The notes under the pieces are model-generated. The model worked only from the letters and a program-made list of their open reading frames with translations. It had not been told where the DNA came from and did not search any database. From Arthonia radiata (Eukaryota; Ascomycota; Arthoniomycetes; Arthoniales; Arthoniaceae), in assembly GCA_002989075.1 (NCBI GenBank), contig PSQN01000006.1, positions 1-64,000 of the forward strand: DNA of 64,000 nucleotides, in the 5' to 3' direction. The translations under genes were made by a program, and so were the position numbers. Shown here one piece after another: positions 34,019-43,691 of this stretch. Each line of letters opens with the position of its first letter. The stretch's first letter is position 1.

Positions 34019-35348
34019 TCATTGCGCCCTAGATGTGGTGCTATCTACATTGACTTCGGCACCCTTCTTCCCCTGGCGAGCCGTTTCCGGGGGGTGCGAG
34101 GCCACGAAGGTGCTCGCAATTTGCTCAATGTCTTTAGGTCCTGTACGGCAGCAACCCCCGATGACCCGTGCGCCGAGTGAACGCCATACTGAGGGTGGCG
34201 CTAGACTAGTTTGGCGCCCACCGACCCAAGTTTGGTGAGCGGCATTCCAATCCTCACCGGAGTTGGGATACGCTAGGAGCGGCTTGGTCGTTATTGCGGA
34301 GAGGTGCTCGAGAGCTGGCGCGACAAGATCTGGTGGAACACAGTTGACCCCAACAGCAACTACACGCGTCGAGTCATCCAGCACTGGAATGATATCAGTC
34401 AAAGCAACGCCGTCACTCAAGTGGGAGGCATCCTTGAGTGTAAATGAAAACCAGGCCTCGACACTCTCGGGCAGACCTTCTAATAGAGCAAGCAGAACGC
34501 GGACCTCGAGAGCTGACGGCATGGTTTCGAAAGCAAACAATCTGATGCCGCCGTCGAGCAAAGCTCTCAATCGAGGCTCGTGAAACTCTCGCAGAAGCTG
34601 CTTGGAGACTTGATAATCACCATGATACTCACTGCCATCAGCAAGATAAGCGCCATACGGTCCAACAGATCCTGCGACAAGTAGCTCCCGCTGTACGCCG
34701 GCGGCATGGACTGAATCCCGAGCGGCTTCGGCTAGATGCACACTTTGCTGAATGATACTACACGCTTCTGCTTTTCGGATGCCAAGGCAGGCCAATCCCT
34801 GCGGTGATGTTTGATAGCTTGCTAATTTCCATTAGGTCAGCACAAGGCATGCCCGTACCATCCGCGCGATGGTTGATCTACCTAAAAGATATATTGTTGC
34901 ATCTGTGCCGCAGACTCTTTTGGAGGAAGAGCCCCAAGCCGAGAGGGTTAAGCTATATGCGCTATTTCGATCGGAAAAGGCGTAAGGTTTCGAGGGACCC
35001 ACAGACAATCATATTGCCAGTATGATGTACAGAGAGGCCAAGGCTTTTCTGGACTGGCCACGTAGTCTTGTTGCTGTAGCGTCGCGCGGGCTTGCAGGCC
35101 AGAAGATCAAGAGAACACACAGAGGCTGTGGACATACCTGTAATAACAACATCAGCTCCAGCTCGAAAGTATGCTTCGTGAACTGCTTGTACGACAGAAG
35201 GCTGCTCAAGGAGGGCATTCGCAGACCACAAAGGTTTGCTCAAGTTACACCCTCGAGCTTCCAGCTCGGTTCCAAGAGCACCATCGAGTATAACAGTGTC
35301 CTTCTTCGACAGCAAGTGCGAAAGAAGCATAGGATGGGGTATCGCCAT
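34019..35348 (-). CDS. Homocysteine S-methyltransferase
   Basis: Exon 1 (35348-35138) and exon 2 (34821-34019) join to 337 residues, and the join restores VVITASYQTSPQGL. Motifs: ILDGALGTELEARG near the N terminus, VAGSVGPYGAYLADGSEY, VAVGVNC, which supplies the first zinc Cys, and GARVIGGCCRTGP, which supplies the Cys pair. The enzyme transfers a methyl group from S-methylmethionine or AdoMet to homocysteine to make methionine, in the cytosol. The single intron is about 316 nt, several times longer than its neighbours' introns. The start at 35348 is the first ATG in frame (MAIPHPMLLSHLL). Confidence 0.92.
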
Positions 35349-35972
35349 CGGGCTAAGTCTGGCTGTGCTTGTCAAAAGATGAGGCGCGAATTGTCAAAGC
35401 TGCTGGGCTGACGTTCGTCGGCAGGTCTTCTGCAGAGCTCGAACACTTGAAATTAGGTGCCTCCAGTTGGATCAATCAACGTTCACACCCTTGTGCAACT
35501 ATTCCCTCACGTGGACGTTGTCAGCTCAGATGTATGATCTGGTCAGATGAGACCGAATATGGTGGTGACACAATGGACTTTGCGATGGGCGCAGGAAGGT
35601 ACGGCAAGAAGCGACGAAGAAAGAGGTCGACAACTCCATCTCAACATGAACGTGCCAAGACCGCGCTATCTCTGTTAGCGTATACGGACAATTCGTCAGA
35701 CCCAATTTCCCGGCTACGTCTCTTACACTGCGGCCTGCTTCTCATAGTCTGGTCGCCTCCATACCACGAGCGAAGCTTCTCGCACATCCACTTGCAAGCC
35801 CGCAAAGCTTGACTGTTCGCAATTGCCACTACCGCGACGCGCAAGGCCAGTCCGCAAGCTACGTTTGCATTTGCATGTGAAAGTGCCCCGAGCACTCAGC
35901 TCTGGGTGCACTTTGTACAGAGTGGCCCTTCTTCCTCTGGATCACAACTATTGAGCCGTCGCCTTTTGCATC
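35349..35972. other. Divergent promoter region, HMT and CDP-DAG synthase
   Basis: 620 bp between two divergent genes. A 147-codon plus frame (35369-35812) overlaps the HMT start region, has no recognisable motif, and is judged spurious. Confidence 0.5.
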
Positions 35973-37595
35973 ATGTCGCGCTCCAAAAGCTCAAGATCAG
36001 CAAGCGGATCGCACGCCGGACGCCAAACACCTCAACCCGATGGAGCTGCGGACACACCGAATAGCCCTTCGCGCAGCAGAACCATACCAGAAGAAAAGGT
36101 ACCATCCCATTCCCCAAGCAGCACCTTTCCATCCAAGCACGCGGCTAACAAAGCGCTCTGCAGCAACCAAATGGTCACACGGAAACCGCCGAAAGGCGCG
36201 CTGCGTACGAAAAGAAAAAGCAATCCATCATTACTCGCACCGTCTGGACCTTCGTTATGATGGCCGGCTTCTTCGTCCTCCTCTTCTCTGGCCATATCTA
36301 TATCATCATGCTCATCACCGGCATCCAAATCATATCCTTCAAAGAGGTCATCGCTATATCCAGTGTCCCAAGTAGGGCGAGGAGCCTGCGCTTTACGAAG
36401 ACGCTGAATTGGTATTTCCTCGGGACGACCATGTATTACCTGTACGGCGAGAGTGTCATATACTACTTCAAACACATCGTTCTCGTCGACAAAGTTCTCT
36501 CCCCCTTCGCAACTCATCATCGTTTCATCAGCTTCATGTTATATGTGATGGGTAGGTGCCCACAGTGAACATTTTTGGGACTCAACGTAGCTGACTGGTG
36601 ACGCAGGTTTCGTGTTCTTCGTCACGTCGCTTCAAAAAGGGCATTACAAATTTCAGTTTACTCAATTCGCATGGACACATATGGCACTCTACCTCATCGT
36701 TGTCCAGGCGCATTTCGTCATGAACAACATTTTCGAAGGAATGATCTGGTTCTTCCTGCCCGCCGCTTTAGTCATCACCAACGATATCTTCGCCTACATT
36801 TGTGGAATGACGTTTGGGCGCACGCCATTAATCAAGCTCTCTCCCAAGAAGACAGTCGAAGGTTTTATGGGGGCATGGGTGTTCACCATCCTGTCGGGAT
36901 TCTTCTGGGTGTGGCTGTTAACAAAATCTACCTACTTCATATGCCCAGTCAATGTGAGTAATCTTGATTCGCCAAAACCGCGCTGTTGCTAATGTTCAAT
37001 TCAGGATCTTGGCGCCAACATCTTCACCGGCCTCCAATGCGAGCCAAACCCAGTCTTTGTGCCGAAGACATATTACCTGTCATCGCTGTTTCCAACACAC
37101 TTTCAGAACTTCAATGTTATGCCTGACACTGGCATCCTCAACGCTATTCCCACCAAAATCACTGTGGCGCCCGTGTATTTCCACGTAATGGTGTTCTCGA
37201 CCTTCGCTTCGCTGATCGCTCCCTTTGGTGGCTTTTTTGCTTCCGGGCTCAAGCGTACTTTCAACGTCAAGGATTTTGGTGACTCGATCCCCGGCCACGG
37301 TGGCATGACTGACAGGATGGATTGCCAATTTATCATGGGTCTCTTCTCGTTCATGTACTATCAGAGCTTCATTGCCGTCTACAAGGCAAGCGTGGGAAGC
37401 GTGCTTGAGCTCGCAATCCAAGGTCTGTCTGTGGACGAGCAGGTCGATGTGGTCAAGTCATTGAGTAAACACCTCGTGAACCAGGGAGTGATATCAGACA
37501 AGGTAGGCTCTCGCGGTGCCGGCATTGTGGAGATTGCTAATGTGCCCAATCTTCAGGTCCTGGAGAGCATCAGTAGACAACTATCAAGACGATAA
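35973..37595 (+). CDS. CDS1: Phosphatidate cytidylyltransferase (CDP-DAG synthase)
   Basis: Exons 35973-36098, 36164-36551, 36607-36953, 37005-37502 and 37557-37595 give 465 residues. A basic Ser-rich cytosolic head precedes multiple membrane spans (TVWTFVMMAGFFVLLFSGHI; YLIVVQAHFVMNNIFEGMIW). FFLPAALVITNDIFAYICGM and RTPLIKLSPKKTVEGFMGAW are core CdsA/Cds1 motifs. The family signature is at about residues 375-395 (KDFGDSIPGHGGMTDRMDC). The enzyme makes CDP-diacylglycerol from phosphatidate and CTP in the ER, feeding phosphatidylinositol and phosphatidylserine synthesis. The last 54-nt intron (37503-37556) has no stop and keeps frame, so its retention would add 18 residues. The spliced end VISDKVLESISRQL fits the family better. 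Confidence 0.96.
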
Positions 37596-38085
37596 CCTTG
37601 AGCGCAGGCGCTCGTCTCGATTACCTTCTGTACATGATAACAATCCGATACCCAGCGTCCGGCGTTCCGGCAAACTTCAGCACTGAGAGTTCACATGCAC
37701 GTCTGCGATTTTTGGCGACTCTAGGGTTCACGAATGGGTGCCACAACCTGCTGATGTTTTCGCAGCTTCCTTGCGTCGCGGTGCACGTGATAGCGCGCCA
37801 GTCTCGCGTCGATTTGCCCCACGCGGCAATTGCGCCTTTGCTACGACACTTTCCGCTTCCGGCTCTCCACAGGTGCTTTTGGAAGTGAGTTTCGAGCTCA
37901 CTGTCGCGACTTCCACTGACATCGAAGCAATAGGAGTCATTGAGTCAGCTTGCTCCAGTTCTTTCCATCCTGGTCCTACTCACCTACTCCAGACCACTCT
38001 TGCGTTAAACAGGCTACCTCTTCGTATTATTCTATCATCAGGACAACGAGACTTGTGCACTATTCGCTAAACCTCTCTGATAAGT
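37596..38085. other. Intergenic, nothing recognised
   Basis: 490 bp between two plus-strand genes. It must include the Cds1 3' UTR and the GNAT promoter. No repeat or RNA gene seen. Confidence 0.5.
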
Positions 38086-38730
38086 ATGGCTCCAACACTG
38101 GAACATCCAACCATCCGCCAAGCAACTCCGAACGACATTCCTCACATCCTTAAGCTAATCCGTGATCTCGCCGAATTTGAACACGCGCTTGATCATGTTG
38201 AAGCCACTGAGGAGAGTCTTCGCCAGACCATCGATTTCGCTCCGGACAAAGACCATCCCAACCCGAATCCAGAAGGGTTGACTCGAACACGTGTCGCAGG
38301 CTGCTTTGTTGTCGAGGCCCCACCATCAGCGCCTCCCAAGTCTCACCATAGCGCCGCTCAACATCAGACACAAACGCCTGCGTCAGCAACAGCCCAGCAT
38401 CACATCGAAATTGTTGCTTTGGCTGTCTATTATCACACCTACAGTACGTGGCTGGCAGTGTCGGGTATCCACCTCGAGGATCTTTACGTGGCGCCAAGTC
38501 ATCGCAAACGCGGCTACGCAACTATGCTGTTCGCTCACGTTGCGAAGCTCACAGAACAAGTAAGCGGAGGGCGCGGTCGGCTGCAGTGGGACTGCCTCAG
38601 ATGGAATACGAATGCATTGGATTTTTACAAGGGTGAAACGATTGGGGGCAAGTCGTTGGATGAATGGATCGCAATCCGGGTGGAAGGCAAGGACGGCTTG
38701 AGGAGACTGGCTGAGAGGGCCGAGCGTTGA
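38086..38730 (+). CDS. GNAT acetyltransferase, polyamine (SSAT)-like
   Basis: An intronless 214-residue GNAT protein. TIRQATPNDIPHILKLIRDL starts the fold. YYHTYSTWLAVSGIHLEDL, then YVAPSHRKRGYATMLFAHV, give the beta4 and acetyl-CoA P-loop (Arg/Gly-x-x-Arg/Gly-Tyr) motifs. LQWDCLRWNTNALDFYKGE and KSLDEWIAIRV complete the SSAT-type C terminus. This layout matches diamine/spermidine N1-acetyltransferases and thialysine acetyltransferases, so acetyl-CoA-dependent acetylation of a polyamine or lysine-like amine is likely. An insert of about 25 Gln/Ser/Pro/His residues in the middle is longer than in animal SSAT. Confidence 0.9.
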   Translation: MAPTLEHPTIRQATPNDIPHILKLIRDLAEFEHALDHVEATEESLRQTIDFAPDKDHPNPNPEGLTRTRVAGCFVVEAPPSAPPKSHHSAAQHQTQTPASATAQHHIEIVALAVYYHTYSTWLAVSGIHLEDLYVAPSHRKRGYATMLFAHVAKLTEQVSGGRGRLQWDCLRWNTNALDFYKGETIGGKSLDEWIAIRVEGKDGLRRLAERAER

Positions 38731-38928
38731 CTACGATGGTTGCCCGCAATGTGAACGAGCTCAGCACGAAAAATGTCCCAGCATAGATTAGATTAGACAT
38801 CTCAAGAAACACCAAATTGTCTGCGGAAGGCGAGAAATTGAAGCCCCATTGCAATAACGATTCTGCTCGTTTTCGTTTTCAAGTCGTGATTTGTGACTCC
38901 GATCTTTGAACATCCTCCCACTTTTGCC

Positions 38929-39987
38929 ATGCCTCAGAGCGCAGGCTGCATCGGCAGCAGCACCTTCAATCCTGATGGCTTCTTCAACAAGTGGGTGGCA
39001 AGAGAAGCGCATGCCCCAAGCTTGAACACCAACGATCTGCGCTCCTCCATCTGCGAACACTTTGGCATCCCATCTTCAGACGCTTATGTCTACCGCGCGA
39101 TTGCCACTGTCAATCTTCAACAAGTGCAGCAAGCAATAGCCGCCGGTAGTCAGCATGGACTGCACGCCTGGTATCACGATTCCGAGTCTAAACCTCTACT
39201 CCCGCCGTCCGCTTCCGACGTCGAAGCTTACACATCCGTCTTCGCAAGCACCACGTCCACGGAAAAATCCCTGAAAGCATTCGCCTCGAATGCAAAGAAA
39301 GAGTCAATACGCGCTCGCGCCGCTCAAAACCTGCTTAGCAAGCGAATCTTCCTATCTGACATCACAATACCCAAGCTCAAGAAGCTGCAGGCAAATCCAT
39401 ACCTTGACTATTGGGCTTGGTCATGCCACTGTTTGGAATGGTGCGGGCCGGAGGAGAGAACCTCGAATGTCAAGCAAGGTCATCACATCCTGCCTGTGTT
39501 CTATCATCACTTCGGCTGCGTCGTGCCAAGCTATGAAGCACTTGAGACGATGAAGCAACTCGCTGCTGGGCGTTCAATCATCGACGCAGGATCAGGCAAC
39601 GGGTACTGGACATACATGCTCCGCCGCATGGGACTTAGGGTCACACCTGTGGACAACGGCGACAGCATCTGGCGGACGATGTGGGTGGGTGACACTGTAA
39701 AGATGGATGCTGGAAAGTATATCAAGGATCAGAGAAAGGGCGGCGGCGACAGTTTGCTGCTCATGGTGTACCCACAGGTCACTACGAATTTCACCAAAGA
39801 TACTCTAGAAGCTTACAAAGGCGATATGATATGTGTTGCTGGCACGCAGAATAGCAACGTCTTCACAGCGGATGTTGAAGCGTTGATAAGAAGGCACGGG
39901 GACGCGTGGGAGAAAATCATTCAGACACCGCTGCCGAGCTTTGCTGGCAAAGACGAGGCGTTCTACGTTTATAAACAGAGGACCTGA
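38929..39987 (+). CDS. SAM-dependent methyltransferase-like protein, conserved fungal type
   Basis: An intronless 352-residue protein. SIIDAGSGNGYWTYMLRRMG at about 218-237 is a glycine-rich motif I of class I methyltransferases, and VTPVDNGDSIWR fits the acidic motif II position. GGDSLLLMVYPQVT could be motif IV. The N-terminal about 200 residues have no recognised domain (YLDYWAWSCHCLEWCGPEE). No target is known, and some members of this type may be non-catalytic. No signal peptide, so probably cytosolic. It converges with the small gene at 40021, leaving only 33 bp between stops. The ATG at 38929 is preferred over an upstream GTG. Confidence 0.8.
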   Translation: MPQSAGCIGSSTFNPDGFFNKWVAREAHAPSLNTNDLRSSICEHFGIPSSDAYVYRAIATVNLQQVQQAIAAGSQHGLHAWYHDSESKPLLPPSASDVEAYTSVFASTTSTEKSLKAFASNAKKESIRARAAQNLLSKRIFLSDITIPKLKKLQANPYLDYWAWSCHCLEWCGPEERTSNVKQGHHILPVFYHHFGCVVPSYEALETMKQLAAGRSIIDAGSGNGYWTYMLRRMGLRVTPVDNGDSIWRTMWVGDTVKMDAGKYIKDQRKGGGDSLLLMVYPQVTTNFTKDTLEAYKGDMICVAGTQNSNVFTADVEALIRRHGDAWEKIIQTPLPSFAGKDEAFYVYKQRT

Positions 39988-40020
39988 ACTGCGGTGAGGG
40001 TACTGAAGTGAGAGCACGCT

Positions 40021-40485
40021 CTATCTCGGTGTTGACATGCCTCCAGCTCGCGGCAAATCTACGCCATACCTCCTGCTCCTTTCCGGCTCTTTACTGTACA
40101 CGCTCGACAAGCCTTGCAGGCTGTATGTTTCCTGCTGCGAGCGCGTCTGGTAGCTGACATTCGGACGGCGTCGCTCATTCGGGTAGGTATTACTGACCCC
40201 AGAGATGTCTGGCTTGGGCTGAGATTCGGGAGATTCAAGACGCGGCATGCCGTTCGCTGGCGAGGGAGCTGGCCTGTTGAAGGCATTTGCTGGTGCAGAC
40301 CAGTGTGCGGGAAAGCGCGCGTTGGCAGCAAGCTGCGTCTCGTCGTCATGCATTCGGATTGGTGAGTGGGGTGGGAGGAAGTCGCGTGGAAAGGTGTATG
40401 GCGGCTGCTCATCCGCGGTCTTCGATTTGCGCCTGAAACGCTTCGGGATAAGCCTTTTAGAAAACAGCTTCTTAAGACTCCTCAT
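40021..40485 (-). CDS. Small basic, proline-rich protein of unknown function
   Basis: A 154-residue frame starting MRSLKKLFSKRLIPKRFRRK. It has a strongly basic head that could bind nucleic acid or membranes, then a disordered Pro/Ser/Arg/Asn-rich body with a YTFPRDFLPPHSP segment. No domain, membrane helix or signal peptide is seen. It has a plausible ATG and coding-like composition, and sits neatly between flanking genes, but I recognise no homologue. It may be a lineage-specific protein. Confidence 0.55.
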   Translation of the reverse strand: MRSLKKLFSKRLIPKRFRRKSKTADEQPPYTFPRDFLPPHSPIRMHDDETQLAANARFPAHWSAPANAFNRPAPSPANGMPRLESPESQPKPDISGVSNTYPNERRRPNVSYQTRSQQETYSLQGLSSVYSKEPERSRRYGVDLPRAGGMSTPR

Positions 40486-40903
40486 CTTGGCTGTGAAATG
40501 GTAGAATGCTGACGATTGGAGCGCTTCGCGACGACAGTCTTCACTACCGGGCCTGAACGGTTACTGCGACGATTGCAATTGGAAGCTCGGACAGCAGTTT
40601 GAGTAGGCACTGGAAACAGGAGGGTGTGTTTTAATAGGAGTAGCGCTCTGACAACACGCTCTGGCAACACGCTCTGACGGTGTGTTTTGACAGTGTGCTC
40701 CGACGGTTGAATATGAGAGAGGTATGTAGCCACTCTCGGGCAGCTCTGTATACTCAACAGGGATCTCTCGTACGCGTCGTCTGAGAACATTAGTGGCGTA
40801 GCTGTGTTGCAGCAATAGCAGCAACTAACATCATGTTTATAGCGGGGTCGAAGTTCATACTCGACGTATCTCATCTTTCATGACCCAAGACACTTACCCA
40901 ACT
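40486..40903. other. Intergenic with a short tandem repeat
   Basis: 418 bp between two minus-strand genes. It includes three tandem copies of a 13-bp unit (CGCTCTGACAACA and variants) at about 40644-40682. Otherwise unremarkable. Confidence 0.55.
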
Positions 40904-41908
40904 TCATGCATCGCTCGCCCGCCAAATCCTCCATTCTTCGGGCACCTCATCGCCCTTCCACCCAGGCATACTTTCTCTCCGGTTCAGCCTCCCATCACGA
41001 CCCACCATGCCCATTCGTCGCTCCCACCCATCATTCTCCCAGTGCACTCTCTGCCGCGCATCCTCCTTCCATGGCAACCGTGCATAACCCCACGCCATCT
41101 CTGCAATCAGCGACTGCGACGCCGGCCCATAGTCATTGCTGTCGTAACTCGCAGACGGATTGTCGCCTTCAACCCAAATGTGACCGAACGGCACCGTAAC
41201 AGGTTCCGACTCCGGCGCCTCCTCCCCCTGCAGTGGGCGCACATGCGTACATGCACCGCCCTTCTCCTCATTCGCGGGCTGTTTCTGCTGACTGCGGCGC
41301 ACCTTCACCTTCCTCGCCAAGGGCGTGACAACATCCCCTGGAAGCCCCACAACACGCTTCACAACCATCTTGCCCGGATCCTGCGGCGAATGCAACAAGA
41401 CCAACATGCCTCTCTTCAACACTCTTGTCACGTCATCTTCTTCTCCCTGGTCCACGCGCTCATCGCCTATACATCGCAACTTGCCTGGCCACATCCTCCG
41501 AAACAAAAGCCTATCTTTTCGCCCGCTCACAGGGTTCTCAAGCAGCTCCGGTGATAAGGTCGGCGCCATGGACGCGCCATTGATTGCGCGAATGGTGATC
41601 GGAGAGGAAGTGTAGACTGCGAAGAAGAGAAGAAGCGTGTACGCGAAGGTGGGAGTGTAGATGAGGGAAGTGAGGGCGTAGGTCCATTGGGTTATAAGGG
41701 GAATCTTATGCGGTTTGGGTTGTTGGGAGGAAGCTTGCGCTGCGGCTTGCGCGTGGGCGCTACGCAGGGACAGCCATCCTGGACGTGGAGGCTGGCGTGA
41801 TGGCAAAAGCAGAGTTTGGCGGCGAAAAATCGGGCGACGGAGCATGCAATCGAGCCTTTGTATTGATGCAGTGAACGCAATGTTGGCGACGAAAGGTGGT
41901 GGAAACAT
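40904..41908 (-). CDS. IMP2: Mitochondrial inner membrane protease subunit 2
   Basis: An S26-family signal peptidase of about 334 residues, intronless. INGASMAPTLSPELL holds the catalytic Ser and MVVKRVVGLPGDVV the Lys. GHIWVEGDNPSASYDSNDYG is the conserved C-terminal box. A membrane segment (FAYTLLLFFAVYTSS) precedes the Ser. The N terminus is Arg/Ser/Ala-rich, like a mitochondrial presequence. Imp2 works with Imp1 to cut sorting signals on the intermembrane-space side. It is longer than yeast Imp2 because of the leader, an acidic insert after the Ser box and a C-terminal extension. The first in-frame ATG is 41908; 41845 (MLRRPIFRRQ) is an equally credible start. Confidence 0.92.
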   Translation of the reverse strand: MFPPPFVANIAFTASIQRLDCMLRRPIFRRQTLLLPSRQPPRPGWLSLRSAHAQAAAQASSQQPKPHKIPLITQWTYALTSLIYTPTFAYTLLLFFAVYTSSPITIRAINGASMAPTLSPELLENPVSGRKDRLLFRRMWPGKLRCIGDERVDQGEEDDVTRVLKRGMLVLLHSPQDPGKMVVKRVVGLPGDVVTPLARKVKVRRSQQKQPANEEKGGACTHVRPLQGEEAPESEPVTVPFGHIWVEGDNPSASYDSNDYGPASQSLIAEMAWGYARLPWKEDARQRVHWENDGWERRMGMVGRDGRLNRRESMPGWKGDEVPEEWRIWRASDA

Positions 41909-43691
41909 TGAGGGTGGTGAGAGCGAGAGGAATTGTGGCACATTGGCCGTCCTCGACTTCACGGTGGCTTCGACTCGACTCAATGTGCTGATTGAAGCTT
42001 CATCATGACCTCATCATCCATCTCCCTTCACCTTCATATAGGCTCGGTTGCGTATGGGGGGTTGGAGATTGAATAACCCGGCCTGCTTGCCTGCCGTGGC
42101 GCGATCAACGAAACAAGTGTAGGAAGTGATGCTGTATGGACAGCAATTGAATGAGTCGGTGAAATATGCTCCGATGTACACCATCCCTCAGCATTGGCGT
42201 TTCCTGACTAGAAGGTCGGTCGATGGTTTTAGAGAAGTTCAGCTTCTGCCCACTTGAGGGACGCCTGCGATATCAGCACCAGGCAATATGTCCAAGATAT
42301 GACCTCTCCTGAGCAACACAATAGCCAACTACAATCAAGCACAAGCACACCGAATATTTACAGAGGAAGACGACCCACTTAGTGCTCCATAAAACGTAAG
42401 ATGATACCCAGCCCATCCGCTATGGCAGAGAAGCGCAGCTTGTACCTATCTCTGTATTAGCGTTGAGAAGTGTGGATGACAGTCATGCGCAATACGTCTA
42501 CCGCCTACGGTCGAATAAACCCGTCATAGACCGCATACATCCAAGTCCCCAGCAGATATTACTCTATCGTTCGAGCTCTTCGAAAATGGCGAATGAATGT
42601 TCGTACTAATCCTTAGGAATGAGATGCATCTGTGCTTGTAGCTGTTGCCCAAGCTGATGTGGAGATATGCTCGAGCGCGTGGGCAGCGCAGTATTGCTTG
42701 GAGACCAAGCAGAATGCTGTATTAGCTTGACGCTTTGGTTGACGAGTGTGTTTGCGCACTGCTGCACTCTTCATGAGCCAAAAAAGCTAGTCGTTAGAAG
42801 TGAAGACGTTGGCTGCGAAATGAGATCTTGACCCGGAAGAAAGCCTAGCACGTAATTCTGAAGCATCAGGACCGAGGTGAGCGGATAGCTTACTGGGGAC
42901 TAATGCTGAAGACGCGGACTTGTTGAAACGTTCCCGCGTGGCTCTATACACAGGATCGTTGACCACTCCATCAACAATCGTTCATGATGGAGGCTGCTGA
43001 AGTTGGAGCCTGTTGACAGTGGAAAAAGCCGTAAAAAACGCTAGGTGCATGATTCTCAAGCTAGAGAAAGGGCAGTAGTGAACGAGGTTACATGACATTC
43101 GTCAGGACTGATGTATTAAAAACAGAACTTGAAACATGGCAAAAGCCAGGCAATAGCCAGGCAATAGTCTCAAAACCCTAGAGAGAAACGTGAACAACCG
43201 TGATTGTGGCAAAAAGAAGCGTCACATTAAGTAGTAGTGATGGTAAAAGCCGATAAGAATCAAGGCTCATGCAGACTCGAACCCGTGGGCAATGTGAGCA
43301 AAAGGGTGGCGTTTAAAGCGCTGTGCGAAGGCGAATCACGACAAGGGCGAATCACGACAAGTCACTGCAGGGGAGGGGGGTACTTACTCCTTCCCATTGC
43401 GCCAAGTGCGCTTTCTTGCTGGAAGAGCTCGCTCGCTTGAAAAATATGACTTGAGGTTGTTTGGAGCGAGCGTTTTCGCGGCTGTCTCCGCGATAACGAG
43501 CATCCCACCGCAATTTCCTATCCGCCTCCTTCTCACCTCGACAATCTACTCACAAACTCGAGAAGAAGCTGATAAAAGGCGCACAGAGAGACTCTTGCTC
43601 AATAAATACGTTGTTTACTCGACACAGGGCGAGGCTGTAAGACATGGGTATCAATACACTATTCACAATCCACCATCTCGATGACGCCGTT
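41909..43691. other. Longest gene-free stretch of unique DNA
   Basis: 1.78 kb between two minus-strand genes, with no frame I can support. Two short tandem duplications occur: an 11-bp AGCCAGGCAAT pair (43144-43165) and a 16-bp pair (43330-43361). A tRNA T-loop-like GGTTCGAGTC occurs on the minus strand near 43270, but the stem does not pair. GC content is ordinary, so it is not a RIP block. Confidence 0.55.

Noticed and set aside
35369-35812. 147-codon plus-strand frame
   Set aside because: It overlaps the promoter region of two confident divergent genes, has no domain and has mixed composition. Treated as chance.
40644-40682. Three 13-bp tandem units as a CRISPR-like array
   Set aside because: The units are contiguous with no spacers; a simple minisatellite in a eukaryote.
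40880-41554. 224-codon plus-strand frame opposite IMP2
   Set aside because: It lies antisense to a confident S26 peptidase gene and is Pro/His/Arg-rich, as antisense of GC-rich coding DNA usually is.
43255-43330. Possible minus-strand tRNA (GGTTCGAGTC T-loop-like)
   Set aside because: The five bases before the loop do not pair with those after it. No D-arm or anticodon arm could be found upstream at tRNA spacing.
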